Positions 23,603 to 33,686 are shown, numbered from the stretch's first letter. The stretch: DNA of 40,530 nt from JBKEDH01 sp047975295 (GCA_047975295.1 JBKEDH010000114.1:1-40530); one strand, 5' to 3'. The notes: generated from the sequence alone by a model not told the origin. Program-made: numbers and translations.

Positions 23603-24814
23603 ATGACTTTATTAAAATCCTTAACATACATTCTTGTTTTTTGTTTTTCGCTTTTTTGTTTATGCTGTAAAACCGATAATGGCCACCGTACAGAAAAAGC
23701 TGCTTTACCCAATTCAAACATACTTTGCATTGATAAAAAAGATGTAAAATCTATCTTGGATAAGGTAGCCCATTGGCAAATGGAAAACCTATCATATAGT
23801 ACCACCAAAAATTTACACGATAATGGTATTGGCTCATGGACTAATGCCACATTTTACCAAGGGCTAATGGCGTGGGCAAAAGCAAACCATAACGATTCCA
23901 CTTATTTAAAATGGCTTAATAACATTGGCCGGGAAACCAAATGGCAGGTTTCAAGTAATTTTAAGGACTATCCTAAATACCAGTTATACCATGCCGATGA
24001 GTTTTGTATTGCCCAAATGTATTTGGAAGCCTATCAAATATATAAGGATGAACAAATGAAGGCTTCTGTTAAAGATAGGGTTAACTGGGTTTTAAACCAT
24101 CCGGGAAATGCCGATATGAGCCACAAAAACAAACAATCGTGGACATGGTGCGATGCCCTTTTTATGGCGCCCCCCGTATATGCCCACTTGGCGCAAATTG
24201 AAAATAACGAAACATACCTGCACTTTATGGATACCGAATTTAAGCGTACTTACAAGTATTTGTACAGTGTGGAAGACAAACTGTTTTTTAGGGACGACAG
24301 TTATTTTGATAAGAAAGAAAATAACGGTGAAAAAATATTTTGGGGTAGGGGTAATGGTTGGGTAGCCGCTGGTTTAGCTAACATTTTAAAACACTTGCCC
24401 GAAAATTCTGAATACCGTCCCTTTTACGAAAACCTATTTAAGACATTTATTCCAAAGTTGGCATCGTTGCAAAGTAAGCAAGGATTTTGGCATGCCAGTC
24501 TTTTGGATACCGAAAGCTATCCGGCTCCCGAGGCAAGTGCAACGGCTCTTATTACCTATGCAATGGCCTATGGCATAAACCATAATTTGTTAGATGGTAC
24601 CGAATACTGTCCCATTGTTAATAAAAGTTGGGAAGCATTAATGTCTATCATCAATAACAAAGGAAAACTGGGTTGGGTACAGCCTATTGGAGCCGACCCC
24701 AAAAAGGTTACAGCAAATATGACGGCCTCTTACGGTGTGGGAGCACTTTTATTGGCGGGAAGCGAAATTTACAATATGGATATTGAAAATAGCAAAAAGA
24801 TGGCTAAACAATAA
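23603..24814 (+). CDS. GH105-type unsaturated uronyl hydrolase (lipoprotein)
   Basis: The 403-aa protein belongs to the GH88/GH105 (alpha/alpha)6-barrel group. These hydrolases remove the 4,5-unsaturated uronic acid left by polysaccharide lyases. GH105-like motifs are YHADEF (Asp132), WTWCDALFMAPP (Asp184, candidate catalytic residue), FWGRGNGW and YPAPEASATA near the end. The signal sequence ends in LFCLCC, so it is a likely lipoprotein, probably periplasmic. It is the first gene of the operon, 92 nt before susC. Its presence with the PL8 lyase fits a lyase-then-hydrolase pathway. GH88 acts on glycosaminoglycan products, whereas GH105 is usually tied to pectin, ulvan or arabinogalactan products. 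The substrate therefore remains open. Confidence 0.88.
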   Translation: MTLLKSLTYILVFCFSLFCLCCKTDNGHRTEKAALPNSNILCIDKKDVKSILDKVAHWQMENLSYSTTKNLHDNGIGSWTNATFYQGLMAWAKANHNDSTYLKWLNNIGRETKWQVSSNFKDYPKYQLYHADEFCIAQMYLEAYQIYKDEQMKASVKDRVNWVLNHPGNADMSHKNKQSWTWCDALFMAPPVYAHLAQIENNETYLHFMDTEFKRTYKYLYSVEDKLFFRDDSYFDKKENNGEKIFWGRGNGWVAAGLANILKHLPENSEYRPFYENLFKTFIPKLASLQSKQGFWHASLLDTESYPAPEASATALITYAMAYGINHNLLDGTEYCPIVNKSWEALMSIINNKGKLGWVQPIGADPKKVTANMTASYGVGALLLAGSEIYNMDIENSKKMAKQ

Positions 24815-24906
24815 TAAACGCTGTTTGGGTAAGCGTAAAATCAACTCAAGAAAAATCAGGTTCCTTAAACGGAAAATACTAATCTAAATCAACTAATTAT
24901 TTTTTT

Positions 24907-27900
24907 ATGAAACACGTATTAAAACAAATGCTTCTTGGCAAAGTACTTAAAAAAAGAGTACTTGCCCTACTGGTTTTTTGTTTTGTTTCCACGGCATTGT
25001 GTGCCCAAGAAATAAAAGGAAAGGTAGTCGACGAGAACGACTTGCCCATTATAGGGGCCAATGTTCTTATTAAAAACACAACAAAAGGCGTAACAACCGA
25101 TTTTGATGGGAACTTTAGTATTCAAGCTACATCAAAGGATGTATTGGTGTTTACCTACATGGGCTATAAAACCCAAGAAATTTTGGTAAATAACCAAACT
25201 ACCATTAACATGGTGTTGGAAGAGGACATAGCACAACTGGACGAGGTTGTGGTAGTGGGTTATGGTACCATGAAGAAAAAAGACCTTACTGGAGCTGTTG
25301 GTACTATTGATGCAGATAAACTTAAAAGGGAACAGCCCGTTACGGTACAGGATTTATTACGTACCAATGTACCGGGGCTGTCCATGGGCATTACCAATAG
25401 AGCTAAAGGAGATGCCGGGGATATTATGATTCGGGGAAAAAACAACCTTAGGGTAGATGGCGACAATAAAGCCAAAACCACACCTTTGTTTGTGTTGGAT
25501 GGCGTAATTTACCAAGGAGAACTAACCGACATTAACCCTCAAGATATTGAGCGTATCGATGTGTTAAAGGATGCCAGTTCGGCTGCTGTTTATGGAGCCA
25601 AGGCCGCTAATGGGGTAATTTTAATCACTACAAAAAAAGGGGAAGCGGGTAAGCCGGTTATTCGTTTTTCAACAACTTTAACTACTGCGTTTGCCAATTC
25701 GTTACCAGAAGTGTATAATAAAGACAACTATTTGGCCTATAGGCAGGATGTTATGGAAGCTCAAAATCAAGGTGCTGCCGAAGGATATTATGCAAACCCC
25801 GGTAATTTGTCGAATAGGGATTTGGCCAATTGGATGGCTCTTAACAACTCAACTGGTAATCCTATAGCAACGTGGCTTACCCGATTGAATTTTTCGGAGG
25901 TCGAGGTAGCCAATTACCTTGCCGGAAAAGTAGTCGATTGGAAAGATTTAACCTATCGTACTGCTTTTAGCAACGATTATTCGGTAAGTGTATCTGGAAG
26001 AACCGATAATTCTTCTTACTATACTTCTTTGAATTATGTCGATAACGAATCCAACTTGGTGGGCGACGATTATTCTGCTGTTAGAGCAAGGGTAAATCTA
26101 GAATCGAAAGTTACCAACTTTTTAACTTTCGGAGTTAACACACAATTTACCTATCGTGACGAAAGTTCGGTAAAAGCTAGGGAGCTTTACCAAACACTTT
26201 CGCCCTATGGGAGTGTTTATGAAGACGATGGCATTACCTATAAATACTATCCTAATAATAACCTAAACGGATATAACACGCTAATCGATAGGGCGTATAT
26301 TACCCGTACCGACGATTATAATACTCTAAATTCGGCATTGTACTTAAAGGTCGATTTGCCTTGGGGTTTTTCGGTACAGTCTACCTATTCGCCACGGTTT
26401 CAATGGCGTAATTATTTAAACCATAAATCAACCGACCATCCACTATGGGCTAATGCCAATGATACCGCAAAACGTACCAGTTCAAAAGACTTTTATTGGC
26501 AATGGGACAATATGTTAAAGTGGAACCAAGAGTTTGGCAAGCATGCTTTCGATTTTACTTTTTTGGCCAATGCTGAAAAAGCACAAACTTGGTCCGAAAC
26601 TATTAAAAACAGTGGTTTCCTACCATCCGATGTGCTTGGAGCGCATGGTATTGAATGGGGAACCAACCCACAGGTAGAAAGTAACGATACCTATCGTACC
26701 GGCGATGCTTTAATGGCCCGTTTACATTATAATTATGACGACCGCTATATGCTAACCGGAACTGTAAGACGCGACGGTTATTCCGCTTTTGGACAGGACA
26801 GGCCTCGAGCCACATTTCCCTCAATAGCGGCTGGATGGGTATTTTCCAATGAAAGTTTCTTTCCTAAGTCAAATGCCTTTAATTATGGAAAATTACGTTT
26901 GTCTTGGGGTTTAAACGGAAATAGAGATATTGGTATGTACAGTGCCCTCATGGAGCTTTCGCCAAGAAAATATTTATATATTGATGAAACTGGTGAGCCT
27001 ATATCCGTTAATGCTTATTATGCTGTTCGTATGGCCAATTCACTTTTGCAGTGGGAAAACACGGAGTCCTACAACCTAGGTTTGGATTTTGGCTTTATTA
27101 ACAACCGTATTACCGGTAGTTTAGACTTGTACCAGAAAAAAACCAACGATTTGCTTATTCAAAGAGGCTTGCCGGATATTATTGGCTATGGTAACGTTTG
27201 GAGCAATATAGGCGAAGTACAAAATACAGGTGTAGAGTTGGCCTTAAATACCATAAATATTAAAAAGGAACATTTTAAATGGGAAACCAATTTTGGTTTT
27301 TCGTATAATAAAAACAAGATTAATTCCTTACATGGTTTAATGGAAGATGTATTGGACAACGACGGTAACGTAATAGGCCAAAAAGAGGCCGACGATATTG
27401 ACAACGGTTGGTTTATAGGAAAATCTATTGATGAAATTTGGGATTATAAAATATTGGGCGTATGGCAATTGGGTGAAGAAGAAGAGGCAAAGCTTTATGG
27501 ACAGGTTCCCGGTGATTTTAAATTTTTGGATAAAAATGGAGATTATACCTACACTAGTGACGATAAGGAATTTCAAGGTTCTAAAATACCGACTACCCGC
27601 TTAAATATGCGTAACTCGTTTTCCTATAAAAACTTTACCTTTTCCTTTAATATGTATTCGTATTTGGGGCAAAAGAAAACCTTTAACAGAGCTAAAAATA
27701 ACGGTGCTTTAATAAATGCCATCAACCAAGTAGTTACGGAATATTGGAGTGAAGATAACCCTACTAATGATTATGCCCGATTAAGCTCGAAATCACCAAG
27801 TGGTATTGGCTATAATGTTTGGCGAAAAGCCGATTTTATCCGTTTGGACAATGTATCGTTGGGCTACAGTGTGCCTAAAGAATATATCAGCGATTTAAAA

Positions 27901-28032
27901 ATAAAATCCTTAAACGTGAACCTTACAGGTAAAAACTTGGCATATTGGAGCAATTGGCCGGGCGAAGACCCCGAAAATCCACAAGAGAATGTACCCATCA
28001 GCCTTGTCCTTGGATTTAATGTAACCTTTTAA
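24907..28032 (+). CDS. susC: SusC-family TonB-dependent outer-membrane transporter
   Basis: The 1041-aa protein imports oligosaccharides across the outer membrane using TonB energy. It has a signal peptide (1-33) and a carboxypeptidase-D regulatory-like domain (about 36-106). The SusC hallmark LDEVVVVGYG follows (111-120), then the plug (about 120-235, PLFVLDGV and GVILITTKKG) and the beta-barrel to the terminal Phe (NVTF). It pairs with SusD, which starts 10 nt downstream. Length and motifs are complete. Confidence 0.96.
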   Translation: MKHVLKQMLLGKVLKKRVLALLVFCFVSTALCAQEIKGKVVDENDLPIIGANVLIKNTTKGVTTDFDGNFSIQATSKDVLVFTYMGYKTQEILVNNQTTINMVLEEDIAQLDEVVVVGYGTMKKKDLTGAVGTIDADKLKREQPVTVQDLLRTNVPGLSMGITNRAKGDAGDIMIRGKNNLRVDGDNKAKTTPLFVLDGVIYQGELTDINPQDIERIDVLKDASSAAVYGAKAANGVILITTKKGEAGKPVIRFSTTLTTAFANSLPEVYNKDNYLAYRQDVMEAQNQGAAEGYYANPGNLSNRDLANWMALNNSTGNPIATWLTRLNFSEVEVANYLAGKVVDWKDLTYRTAFSNDYSVSVSGRTDNSSYYTSLNYVDNESNLVGDDYSAVRARVNLESKVTNFLTFGVNTQFTYRDESSVKARELYQTLSPYGSVYEDDGITYKYYPNNNLNGYNTLIDRAYITRTDDYNTLNSALYLKVDLPWGFSVQSTYSPRFQWRNYLNHKSTDHPLWANANDTAKRTSSKDFYWQWDNMLKWNQEFGKHAFDFTFLANAEKAQTWSETIKNSGFLPSDVLGAHGIEWGTNPQVESNDTYRTGDALMARLHYNYDDRYMLTGTVRRDGYSAFGQDRPRATFPSIAAGWVFSNESFFPKSNAFNYGKLRLSWGLNGNRDIGMYSALMELSPRKYLYIDETGEPISVNAYYAVRMANSLLQWENTESYNLGLDFGFINNRITGSLDLYQKKTNDLLIQRGLPDIIGYGNVWSNIGEVQNTGVELALNTINIKKEHFKWETNFGFSYNKNKINSLHGLMEDVLDNDGNVIGQKEADDIDNGWFIGKSIDEIWDYKILGVWQLGEEEEAKLYGQVPGDFKFLDKNGDYTYTSDDKEFQGSKIPTTRLNMRNSFSYKNFTFSFNMYSYLGQKKTFNRAKNNGALINAINQVVTEYWSEDNPTNDYARLSSKSPSGIGYNVWRKADFIRLDNVSLGYSVPKEYISDLKIKSLNVNLTGKNLAYWSNWPGEDPENPQENVPISLVLGFNVTF

Positions 28033-28042
28033 AAAAATTGAT

Positions 28043-29914
28043 ATGAAAATAAAATATAGAATAAAATCACTACTTGCATTGCTTACGGCAGGTGTGTTTG
28101 CCTTAAGCTGTTCGAAAGACTGGTTAGAACCTAAGCCACTATCGTTTTATACACCCGAAAACGCTTTTCAAAATTACGATGGTTTAAAAACCGGAACGGA
28201 CATGCTAAACCGAGATGTTCGATATGCAGAATACTATCCAACCACCCTTTCAGCCGATCCAGCTATTTTAACCGAAATTTTCTTTTCCGATATTGGAGTA
28301 AATGGTCGGGTTGATAATAGTAGAGCACCTCAGGATTTAATTAGGCAAATTACACCCAGTGCCAACCTTAAAGGAACGTACAACGTAGGGAAATGCCATT
28401 TTTATTGGCAGCATTTTTATAAAGGTATAAAGGATGCCAATACCATTATTTCCCGCACCGAATTTGCAGAGTTTGATAATGAAGCCCAAAAAAATGAGAT
28501 TTTGGCTTTGGCTTATTTCCATCGTGCCTATCGCTATTACCGTTTGGTACACCAGTTTGGCGATGTGCCTTTTATTGCCGAAGAAGTAACCGAACCCCGT
28601 TACGATTTTTATACTACCAAACGGGACGTTATTTTAAGGCAATTAAAAGAGGATTTGGAAACAACAGCCCTCTATGTTCCTAAAGCAGTACATGCCGGTA
28701 TGGTTAGCCAAGGAGCAGTTTATCATTTGCTTACTAAAATAAATTTGGCTCTAGGTGAATTTGATGATGCTATAACCTCGGCATCTGCAGTTATTGATGG
28801 CGGACAGCACAGCCTAATGAAAGCTCGTTTTGGTACGGCAACAGGTTACGACGATACTGCAAAAAATGTAATATGGGATTTGCACCAAACCGACAATATA
28901 GCATCGGTAGAAAATAGAGAGGCTCTATATGTGGTAATAGACCGTTATGAGGATGAGTCAAAAACACCGGTAGGTTTGGAAATAAAACGGCAGGTTTTAC
29001 CATGGTATTCGGCTTCAGGGCAGATTAAAACACCTAATGGAGAAAATGGTTTTATTGATAACGATGAGGTAAAAAATCCATATTTGGCAGAATACGGTCG
29101 TGGCATTTGTACGCTTCGCTCTACCAACTACCAACAAAATTTAATTTGGACGTTGGATGATACCGATTTGCGCCACGATAGAGAATCGGGCAACTGGATG
29201 CACGTTGAAGAACTTAAATACAACAATCCGGATTTGGAAGGAAAAAGCTCATGGTATGGCAAAACCATAAAAGAAGCTTTGGAGTCTGTGGATGGCGATG
29301 TTACCAAAATATGTGGCGATACTATACGGGCTTGGGTAGGTTGGCCCAATTATAAAGTTAACGTTCCTGACCAAAAGCCGGCAAGTTGGCGAGGTGGCAA
29401 TGCCGATTGGTACATTTTCCGTTTGGCAGAAACCTATTTGTTACGTGCCGAAGCCTATATTTGGAAAGGTAATGCCGGTGCGGCAATGGCCGATATAAAT
29501 CAAATACGGGAACGTGCCGGTGCTAGACCCATAACAGCAGGAGAGGCTACCATACGTCAATTAATAGACGAGCGTGCCAGAGAGCTGTTTTACGAAGAGC
29601 CACGTAAAACCGAGCTAACACGTATATCCTATATTTACGCAAAAACGGGTATTGCTGCCGATAACGGCAAAACCTATTCCTTAAGTAATTTTTCAGAAAG
29701 TAATTTCTTTTTTGACCATATTTCTTCGGTAACCGACTTTTATAATACAGGGGTTACCACCGGTATAGGAAACGAATATACTATGGCTCCATGGCATGTG
29801 TTATGGCCGGTTTCGGAAACGGCAATAAACGTAAATGTACAGGGGCATATCAATCAAAATGAAGGCTATACCGGAGCCGATTCGAATATAGAACCTATTA
29901 ACCATGCCAACTAA
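28043..29914 (+). CDS. susD: SusD/RagB-family glycan-binding lipoprotein
   Basis: The 623-aa surface lipoprotein is lidded onto SusC and binds the incoming glycan. The lipobox is FALSC with Cys23, followed by the family's typical KDWLEPKPLSFYTPENAF start. TPR-like helices are seen in EILALAYFHRAYRYYRLVHQFGDVPFI. The C-terminal part carries FRLAETYLLRAEAYIWKGN and RARELFYEEPRKTELTR. It lies 10 nt after susC. A hairpin at 29943-29973 follows and may reduce read-through into the next gene. Confidence 0.96.
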   Translation: MKIKYRIKSLLALLTAGVFALSCSKDWLEPKPLSFYTPENAFQNYDGLKTGTDMLNRDVRYAEYYPTTLSADPAILTEIFFSDIGVNGRVDNSRAPQDLIRQITPSANLKGTYNVGKCHFYWQHFYKGIKDANTIISRTEFAEFDNEAQKNEILALAYFHRAYRYYRLVHQFGDVPFIAEEVTEPRYDFYTTKRDVILRQLKEDLETTALYVPKAVHAGMVSQGAVYHLLTKINLALGEFDDAITSASAVIDGGQHSLMKARFGTATGYDDTAKNVIWDLHQTDNIASVENREALYVVIDRYEDESKTPVGLEIKRQVLPWYSASGQIKTPNGENGFIDNDEVKNPYLAEYGRGICTLRSTNYQQNLIWTLDDTDLRHDRESGNWMHVEELKYNNPDLEGKSSWYGKTIKEALESVDGDVTKICGDTIRAWVGWPNYKVNVPDQKPASWRGGNADWYIFRLAETYLLRAEAYIWKGNAGAAMADINQIRERAGARPITAGEATIRQLIDERARELFYEEPRKTELTRISYIYAKTGIAADNGKTYSLSNFSESNFFFDHISSVTDFYNTGVTTGIGNEYTMAPWHVLWPVSETAINVNVQGHINQNEGYTGADSNIEPINHAN

Positions 29915-29942
29915 TCATTAAAACCATAAAAATAAGCCGTAG

Positions 29943-29973
29943 CCCTTATTTAGGGTTTTTAACCAAATAAGGG
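29943..29973 (+). terminator. Hairpin between susD and the M60 gene, possible attenuator
   Basis: CCCTTATTT (29943-29951) and AAATAAGGG (29965-29973) form a perfect 9-bp stem with a 13-nt loop that can pair further (GG/CC). A T-rich but broken run follows. It may end most transcripts after susD while the downstream genes are read at a lower level. Confidence 0.55.
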
Positions 29974-30019
29974 TATAGCCTATTTTATTTGAACCATAAA
30001 ACTAAATACATACAAACAG

Positions 30020-32314
30020 ATGAAAAAAATAAAAATGTTAAAAAACAGCGCAAGTATATGTGCTTTGTTCCTGTTTTTTGTGGTGGGTATGTTCTCGTCG
30101 TGTAGCGACGACGATCCCGTTGCCGAAAAGGAATGGCTAAAGGTGCTTCCTTTAGAGTTGGACTTTGTTGCGGCTGGCGATACCAAATCTATTTATTTGG
30201 TGCTGTCGGGAGGTGTAACACCCAACGATGTAACATACAGCGTATCATCAAACGGAGCCGATTGGTGCTCGTTGAGATTGGAAGGGAAAGACCTCTATGT
30301 AACCACTTCACCCAATTATCTTGAAATATCCAGAAGTACTTTGGTTACGGTCGATTATGGTATATACAGCCGGCAAGTTCCGGTAAGCCAAGCCGGTGCT
30401 AAGGGCGACCAACTTATTGGTGTTGTAAGCGGTACATCAACTTCTGAGGAAACCGTAAATGGCGACTTCCCTCTTTCAAATTCGTATGATGGCGATACCG
30501 AAACGTATTTCAACTCTAAATTTGGAGCTATTACAAGTTGGCCGTTCCAAATAGAATATACTTTGGAGGAAGGCTTCAATTTAGATCAAATTATTTACTA
30601 TCCGCGTAGCGATGCCGGAAACAAATGGGGGTCGTTAAACCAGTATGAAGTATGGGTATCGACAACCGAAAGTCCGGATACTTTTGTAAAAATTGGCGAA
30701 TACGAGCGTGGTGATGCCAACCACAACATAACTGTTATGAAGTTGGAATCTACAGTAAAAAACATTGCCAAAGTAAGGTTCGATATATATTCGGCTTATC
30801 AAAACAGGGTAAGCTGTGCCGAAATGGAATTTTATGAGTTTGGTGATGTTAAGTTCGATTACTCTTCTGTATTCGAGGACGATATGTGTTCCGTTCTAAA
30901 AGAAGGTGTTAGCGAAAGCCAAATAAAAGCCATACCCGACGATGTGTACAAGGATCTGGCCTTGGATTTATTTTACGATGAGTATGATACGGCTTTTAGA
31001 GCAGCCGCTTACCGCCCTTACCAAAACCCAACCATCCAAAGTGCCATTAACAAAACATCTACTTATAGTTTAAGGGATAATCCTACAGGAATTTATGTAG
31101 AAGAAGGTGAAGAACTTGTGGTTATTGTCGGCGATATGAAAGGTCAGAACATTTCTATGACCGTTCAGGATTTGGATTTAGGTTTTGGGCAGGCCAAAGA
31201 TTATATCCTTAAAGAAGGCAAAAATGTACTAACTATGGAAAGTGGTGGCTTGGTTTACATAAAAAACCTAACCACAGAAGAAGTACCGTTAATTCTTGAA
31301 AGTAGTTCGGATAAAGCCATGGCCGAAGCTAAAACCGTAAATATCCATTTTGTAAACGGAAAAGTAAACGGCTATTTTGATTTGACCAAGCATACTGCTA
31401 CCGATTGGACAAATATTCTAACTAATGCACAATACAAGGATATTGATGCGGTGGGCTTATATGCACATATTACTTGGACTACACAAAATTTCAAATCCTA
31501 CAACACCGATATTGTAACCGTTGTAGAAAAATATGACCGTTTGGTATATTTGGAACAGGAATTTGCAGGATTGGAAAAATATGATAAAATGTTTAAAAAC
31601 CGAATGTATTTCCATGTCGATTATAATGGTGCAAGCCCTTATGCTACAAGTTACCGAACAGCATATACGCCGGGTTATGCCGAAATATTCTGCAATGCCG
31701 ACCGTTTCGAGGCACGCCTTTGGGGACCCGGTCATGAAGCCGGACACGTAAACCAGTTGCGCCCGGGAATAAAATGGACGGGAACCACCGAAGTTACCAA
31801 TAACCTTATGGCTTTATATGTTCAGGTTGAATTTGGAGAACCTTCAAAATTACTTGTCGATGGTACTTATGCCAGTGCCAGAACCAATATAATAGGAGGA
31901 GGGTTGCCATTTAACAACCCCTCAAATAAAAACTACGAAAAATTAGTACCATTTTGGCAGTTAAAACTCTATATGATAGATGCTCTTGGAAAAGATGATT
32001 TTTATAGAGATTTATACGAACATTTTAGGGTAACGAACAATCTTGATACTTCGGGAGTTACCCAAGGTGTTGTTCAATTAGATTTTGTGCGCCAAGTGTG
32101 TAGGGTTTCAGGTTTAAATATGATTGACTTTTTCCAAAAATGGGGCTTCCTTACGCCTATAGACGAAACTTTAAACGACTATGGTAACAAGCCGTTTACA
32201 ATTACCCAGGCACAAATAGACGATTTAATAGCTGAAATTAATGCCGCAGGATATGCTTCACCACATGCTAATGTAGAAGATATTCAGGACGATAATGTCA
32301 GTTTATTTCAATAA
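30020..32314 (+). CDS. M60-type (gluzincin) metallopeptidase lipoprotein with BACON and discoidin domains
   Basis: The 764-aa lipoprotein has lipobox MFSSC (Cys28), a BACON-like Ig domain (about 40-126) and a discoidin-like domain (about 135-275). A peptidase M60 region follows (about 290-680). The zinc motif is HEAGH (His572, Glu573, His576), and Glu591 in TTEVTNN is a fitting third ligand at the family spacing. Family knowledge: M60 enzymes cleave mucins and other O-glycosylated proteins. Within the PUL this implies that the natural substrate carries protein, or that peptide must be removed to reach the glycan. Lipidation suggests a cell-surface location. It is followed by a strong terminator. 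Confidence 0.85.
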   Translation: MKKIKMLKNSASICALFLFFVVGMFSSCSDDDPVAEKEWLKVLPLELDFVAAGDTKSIYLVLSGGVTPNDVTYSVSSNGADWCSLRLEGKDLYVTTSPNYLEISRSTLVTVDYGIYSRQVPVSQAGAKGDQLIGVVSGTSTSEETVNGDFPLSNSYDGDTETYFNSKFGAITSWPFQIEYTLEEGFNLDQIIYYPRSDAGNKWGSLNQYEVWVSTTESPDTFVKIGEYERGDANHNITVMKLESTVKNIAKVRFDIYSAYQNRVSCAEMEFYEFGDVKFDYSSVFEDDMCSVLKEGVSESQIKAIPDDVYKDLALDLFYDEYDTAFRAAAYRPYQNPTIQSAINKTSTYSLRDNPTGIYVEEGEELVVIVGDMKGQNISMTVQDLDLGFGQAKDYILKEGKNVLTMESGGLVYIKNLTTEEVPLILESSSDKAMAEAKTVNIHFVNGKVNGYFDLTKHTATDWTNILTNAQYKDIDAVGLYAHITWTTQNFKSYNTDIVTVVEKYDRLVYLEQEFAGLEKYDKMFKNRMYFHVDYNGASPYATSYRTAYTPGYAEIFCNADRFEARLWGPGHEAGHVNQLRPGIKWTGTTEVTNNLMALYVQVEFGEPSKLLVDGTYASARTNIIGGGLPFNNPSNKNYEKLVPFWQLKLYMIDALGKDDFYRDLYEHFRVTNNLDTSGVTQGVVQLDFVRQVCRVSGLNMIDFFQKWGFLTPIDETLNDYGNKPFTITQAQIDDLIAEINAAGYASPHANVEDIQDDNVSLFQ

Positions 32315-32330
32315 TAGAAAATAAAGCAGT

Positions 32331-32368
32331 AAAACCATCTGAAATAGAGATGTTTTTCAGATGGTTTT
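32331..32368 (+). terminator. Terminator after the M60 gene
   Basis: AAAACCATCTGAAA (32331-32344) and TTTCAGATGGTTTT (32355-32368) form a perfect 14-bp stem with a 10-nt loop and a terminal T run. The next gene, 56 nt on, may be read by partial read-through or its own promoter. Confidence 0.8.
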
Positions 32369-32423
32369 ATACTAAAGCAATCCAGTACAAATAAGTACAA
32401 TAAAAACATTAAAAATTCAACAA

Positions 32424-33581
32424 ATGAATAGAACAATAAACTATTGGTTAATCTGTACCATGGCATTTTTTATAGTGTTTTCTGTTTCATGCGATTCAGA
32501 CGACGACGAGGTGGTAGCAGAAGAAATAACGGTTAACAAATTAACGGTAGAAAATGCCGTTGATAACCTATTAGAATTTGAGGTGGGCGATCAATTTACG
32601 GTAAACATAATTGCACTGCCAGAAGAGGCCGTCGATAAAGATTTGTATTCGTACACATTTTCAAGTACTAATGAAGATGTTTTTACAGTAACCGAACAAG
32701 GTGTAATTAATGCGTTAAGTGCAGGTGAGGCTGCTTTAAAGGTATATCCTGTTAACAATACCGATTTATGGACTGTGGTAACCATTAAAGTCAAAGAAAA
32801 AGTATTTTTGGTCGAATCTATCAATATACTTGGCGGTAACGATATATACATGGGACCGGATACTACAATTGATTTAAACGAATGGATAAGTATAACCCCG
32901 GAATATGCATCCGATAACGATTTACTATTCGCATCAAGCGATGCTTCTGTTGCTACGGTAACCCGAAAAGGACTTGTTTCGGCAATAGGCCTTGGTGATG
33001 CTACCATTACCATTACCGCCGACGATGGTAGTAATGTATCGACCACAATAAATCTATATGTAAGAAACACATCGTACCAAGATTTAAATCGGGATAATTG
33101 GACGGTAAGCACTTCGCATCAATATTTTGCCGACGCAACGGTTGTAGGTACCCCCGAAAGTTTAATTGACAATCCGGATGCCTATGGCACAAACCCCGAT
33201 GAACCCACTTGTTTATGTTTAGTAAAACCGGGTAAGTCGCTTGGAGGTATTACTGTGGAAGCCAACGAGGAAGTACATTTTGTTATCGACATGCAACAGG
33301 AAGAAGAATTTACTGGTTTCCGTTTAAGACATAGGGTTAAAAATACATCTAAAAACCTAAGGTTAATAGAGGCCAGTGTTTATGGTAGTAACGATGGTAT
33401 AAACTTTACTTTGGTTGAAGACGAAATAGCTATTGATGTAGAAGCTACCGAAGCCGTTGTAAACTTATCGAAAACGGTAAAATACCGCTACTTTAAGCTA
33501 ACCTACGATAAATGGGCTTCTGGCGGAAGTACGGTACAAGTTTCCGATTTTAATATTACCAAAATTGTTTATGAACCCTAA
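32424..33581 (+). CDS. Surface lipoprotein with two Ig-like domains and a discoidin-like module (candidate glycan-binding protein)
   Basis: The 385-aa lipoprotein has lipobox VFSVSC (Cys23) and an acidic patch after it (DSDDDE), typical of surface export in Bacteroidetes. Two BIG2-like domains follow (about 35-125 and 129-214). The C-terminal discoidin-like module (about 217-382) has CLVKPGKSLGGITVEA and STVQVSDFNI. These signature stretches also occur in the two T9SS proteins at the left end of the locus. By position and architecture it is a SusE/F-like surface glycan-binding protein. No catalytic residues are recognised. It is the last gene of the PUL. Confidence 0.8.
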   Translation: MNRTINYWLICTMAFFIVFSVSCDSDDDEVVAEEITVNKLTVENAVDNLLEFEVGDQFTVNIIALPEEAVDKDLYSYTFSSTNEDVFTVTEQGVINALSAGEAALKVYPVNNTDLWTVVTIKVKEKVFLVESINILGGNDIYMGPDTTIDLNEWISITPEYASDNDLLFASSDASVATVTRKGLVSAIGLGDATITITADDGSNVSTTINLYVRNTSYQDLNRDNWTVSTSHQYFADATVVGTPESLIDNPDAYGTNPDEPTCLCLVKPGKSLGGITVEANEEVHFVIDMQQEEEFTGFRLRHRVKNTSKNLRLIEASVYGSNDGINFTLVEDEIAIDVEATEAVVNLSKTVKYRYFKLTYDKWASGGSTVQVSDFNITKIVYEP

Positions 33582-33606
33582 ATTTTATAAACAAAAAGAT
33601 GATTTA

Positions 33607-33632
33607 AAGCCTCGGTTTAACCTCCGAGGCTT
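33607..33632 (+). terminator. Terminator closing the PUL
   Basis: AAGCCTCGG (33607-33615) and CCGAGGCTT (33624-33632) form a perfect 9-bp GC-rich stem with an 8-nt loop, followed by GTTTTTAT. Confidence 0.9.
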
Positions 33633-33686
33633 GTTTTTATTCCGAAAATCATAATATAAGTATTTCATAAAACCAATAAAATTTTA

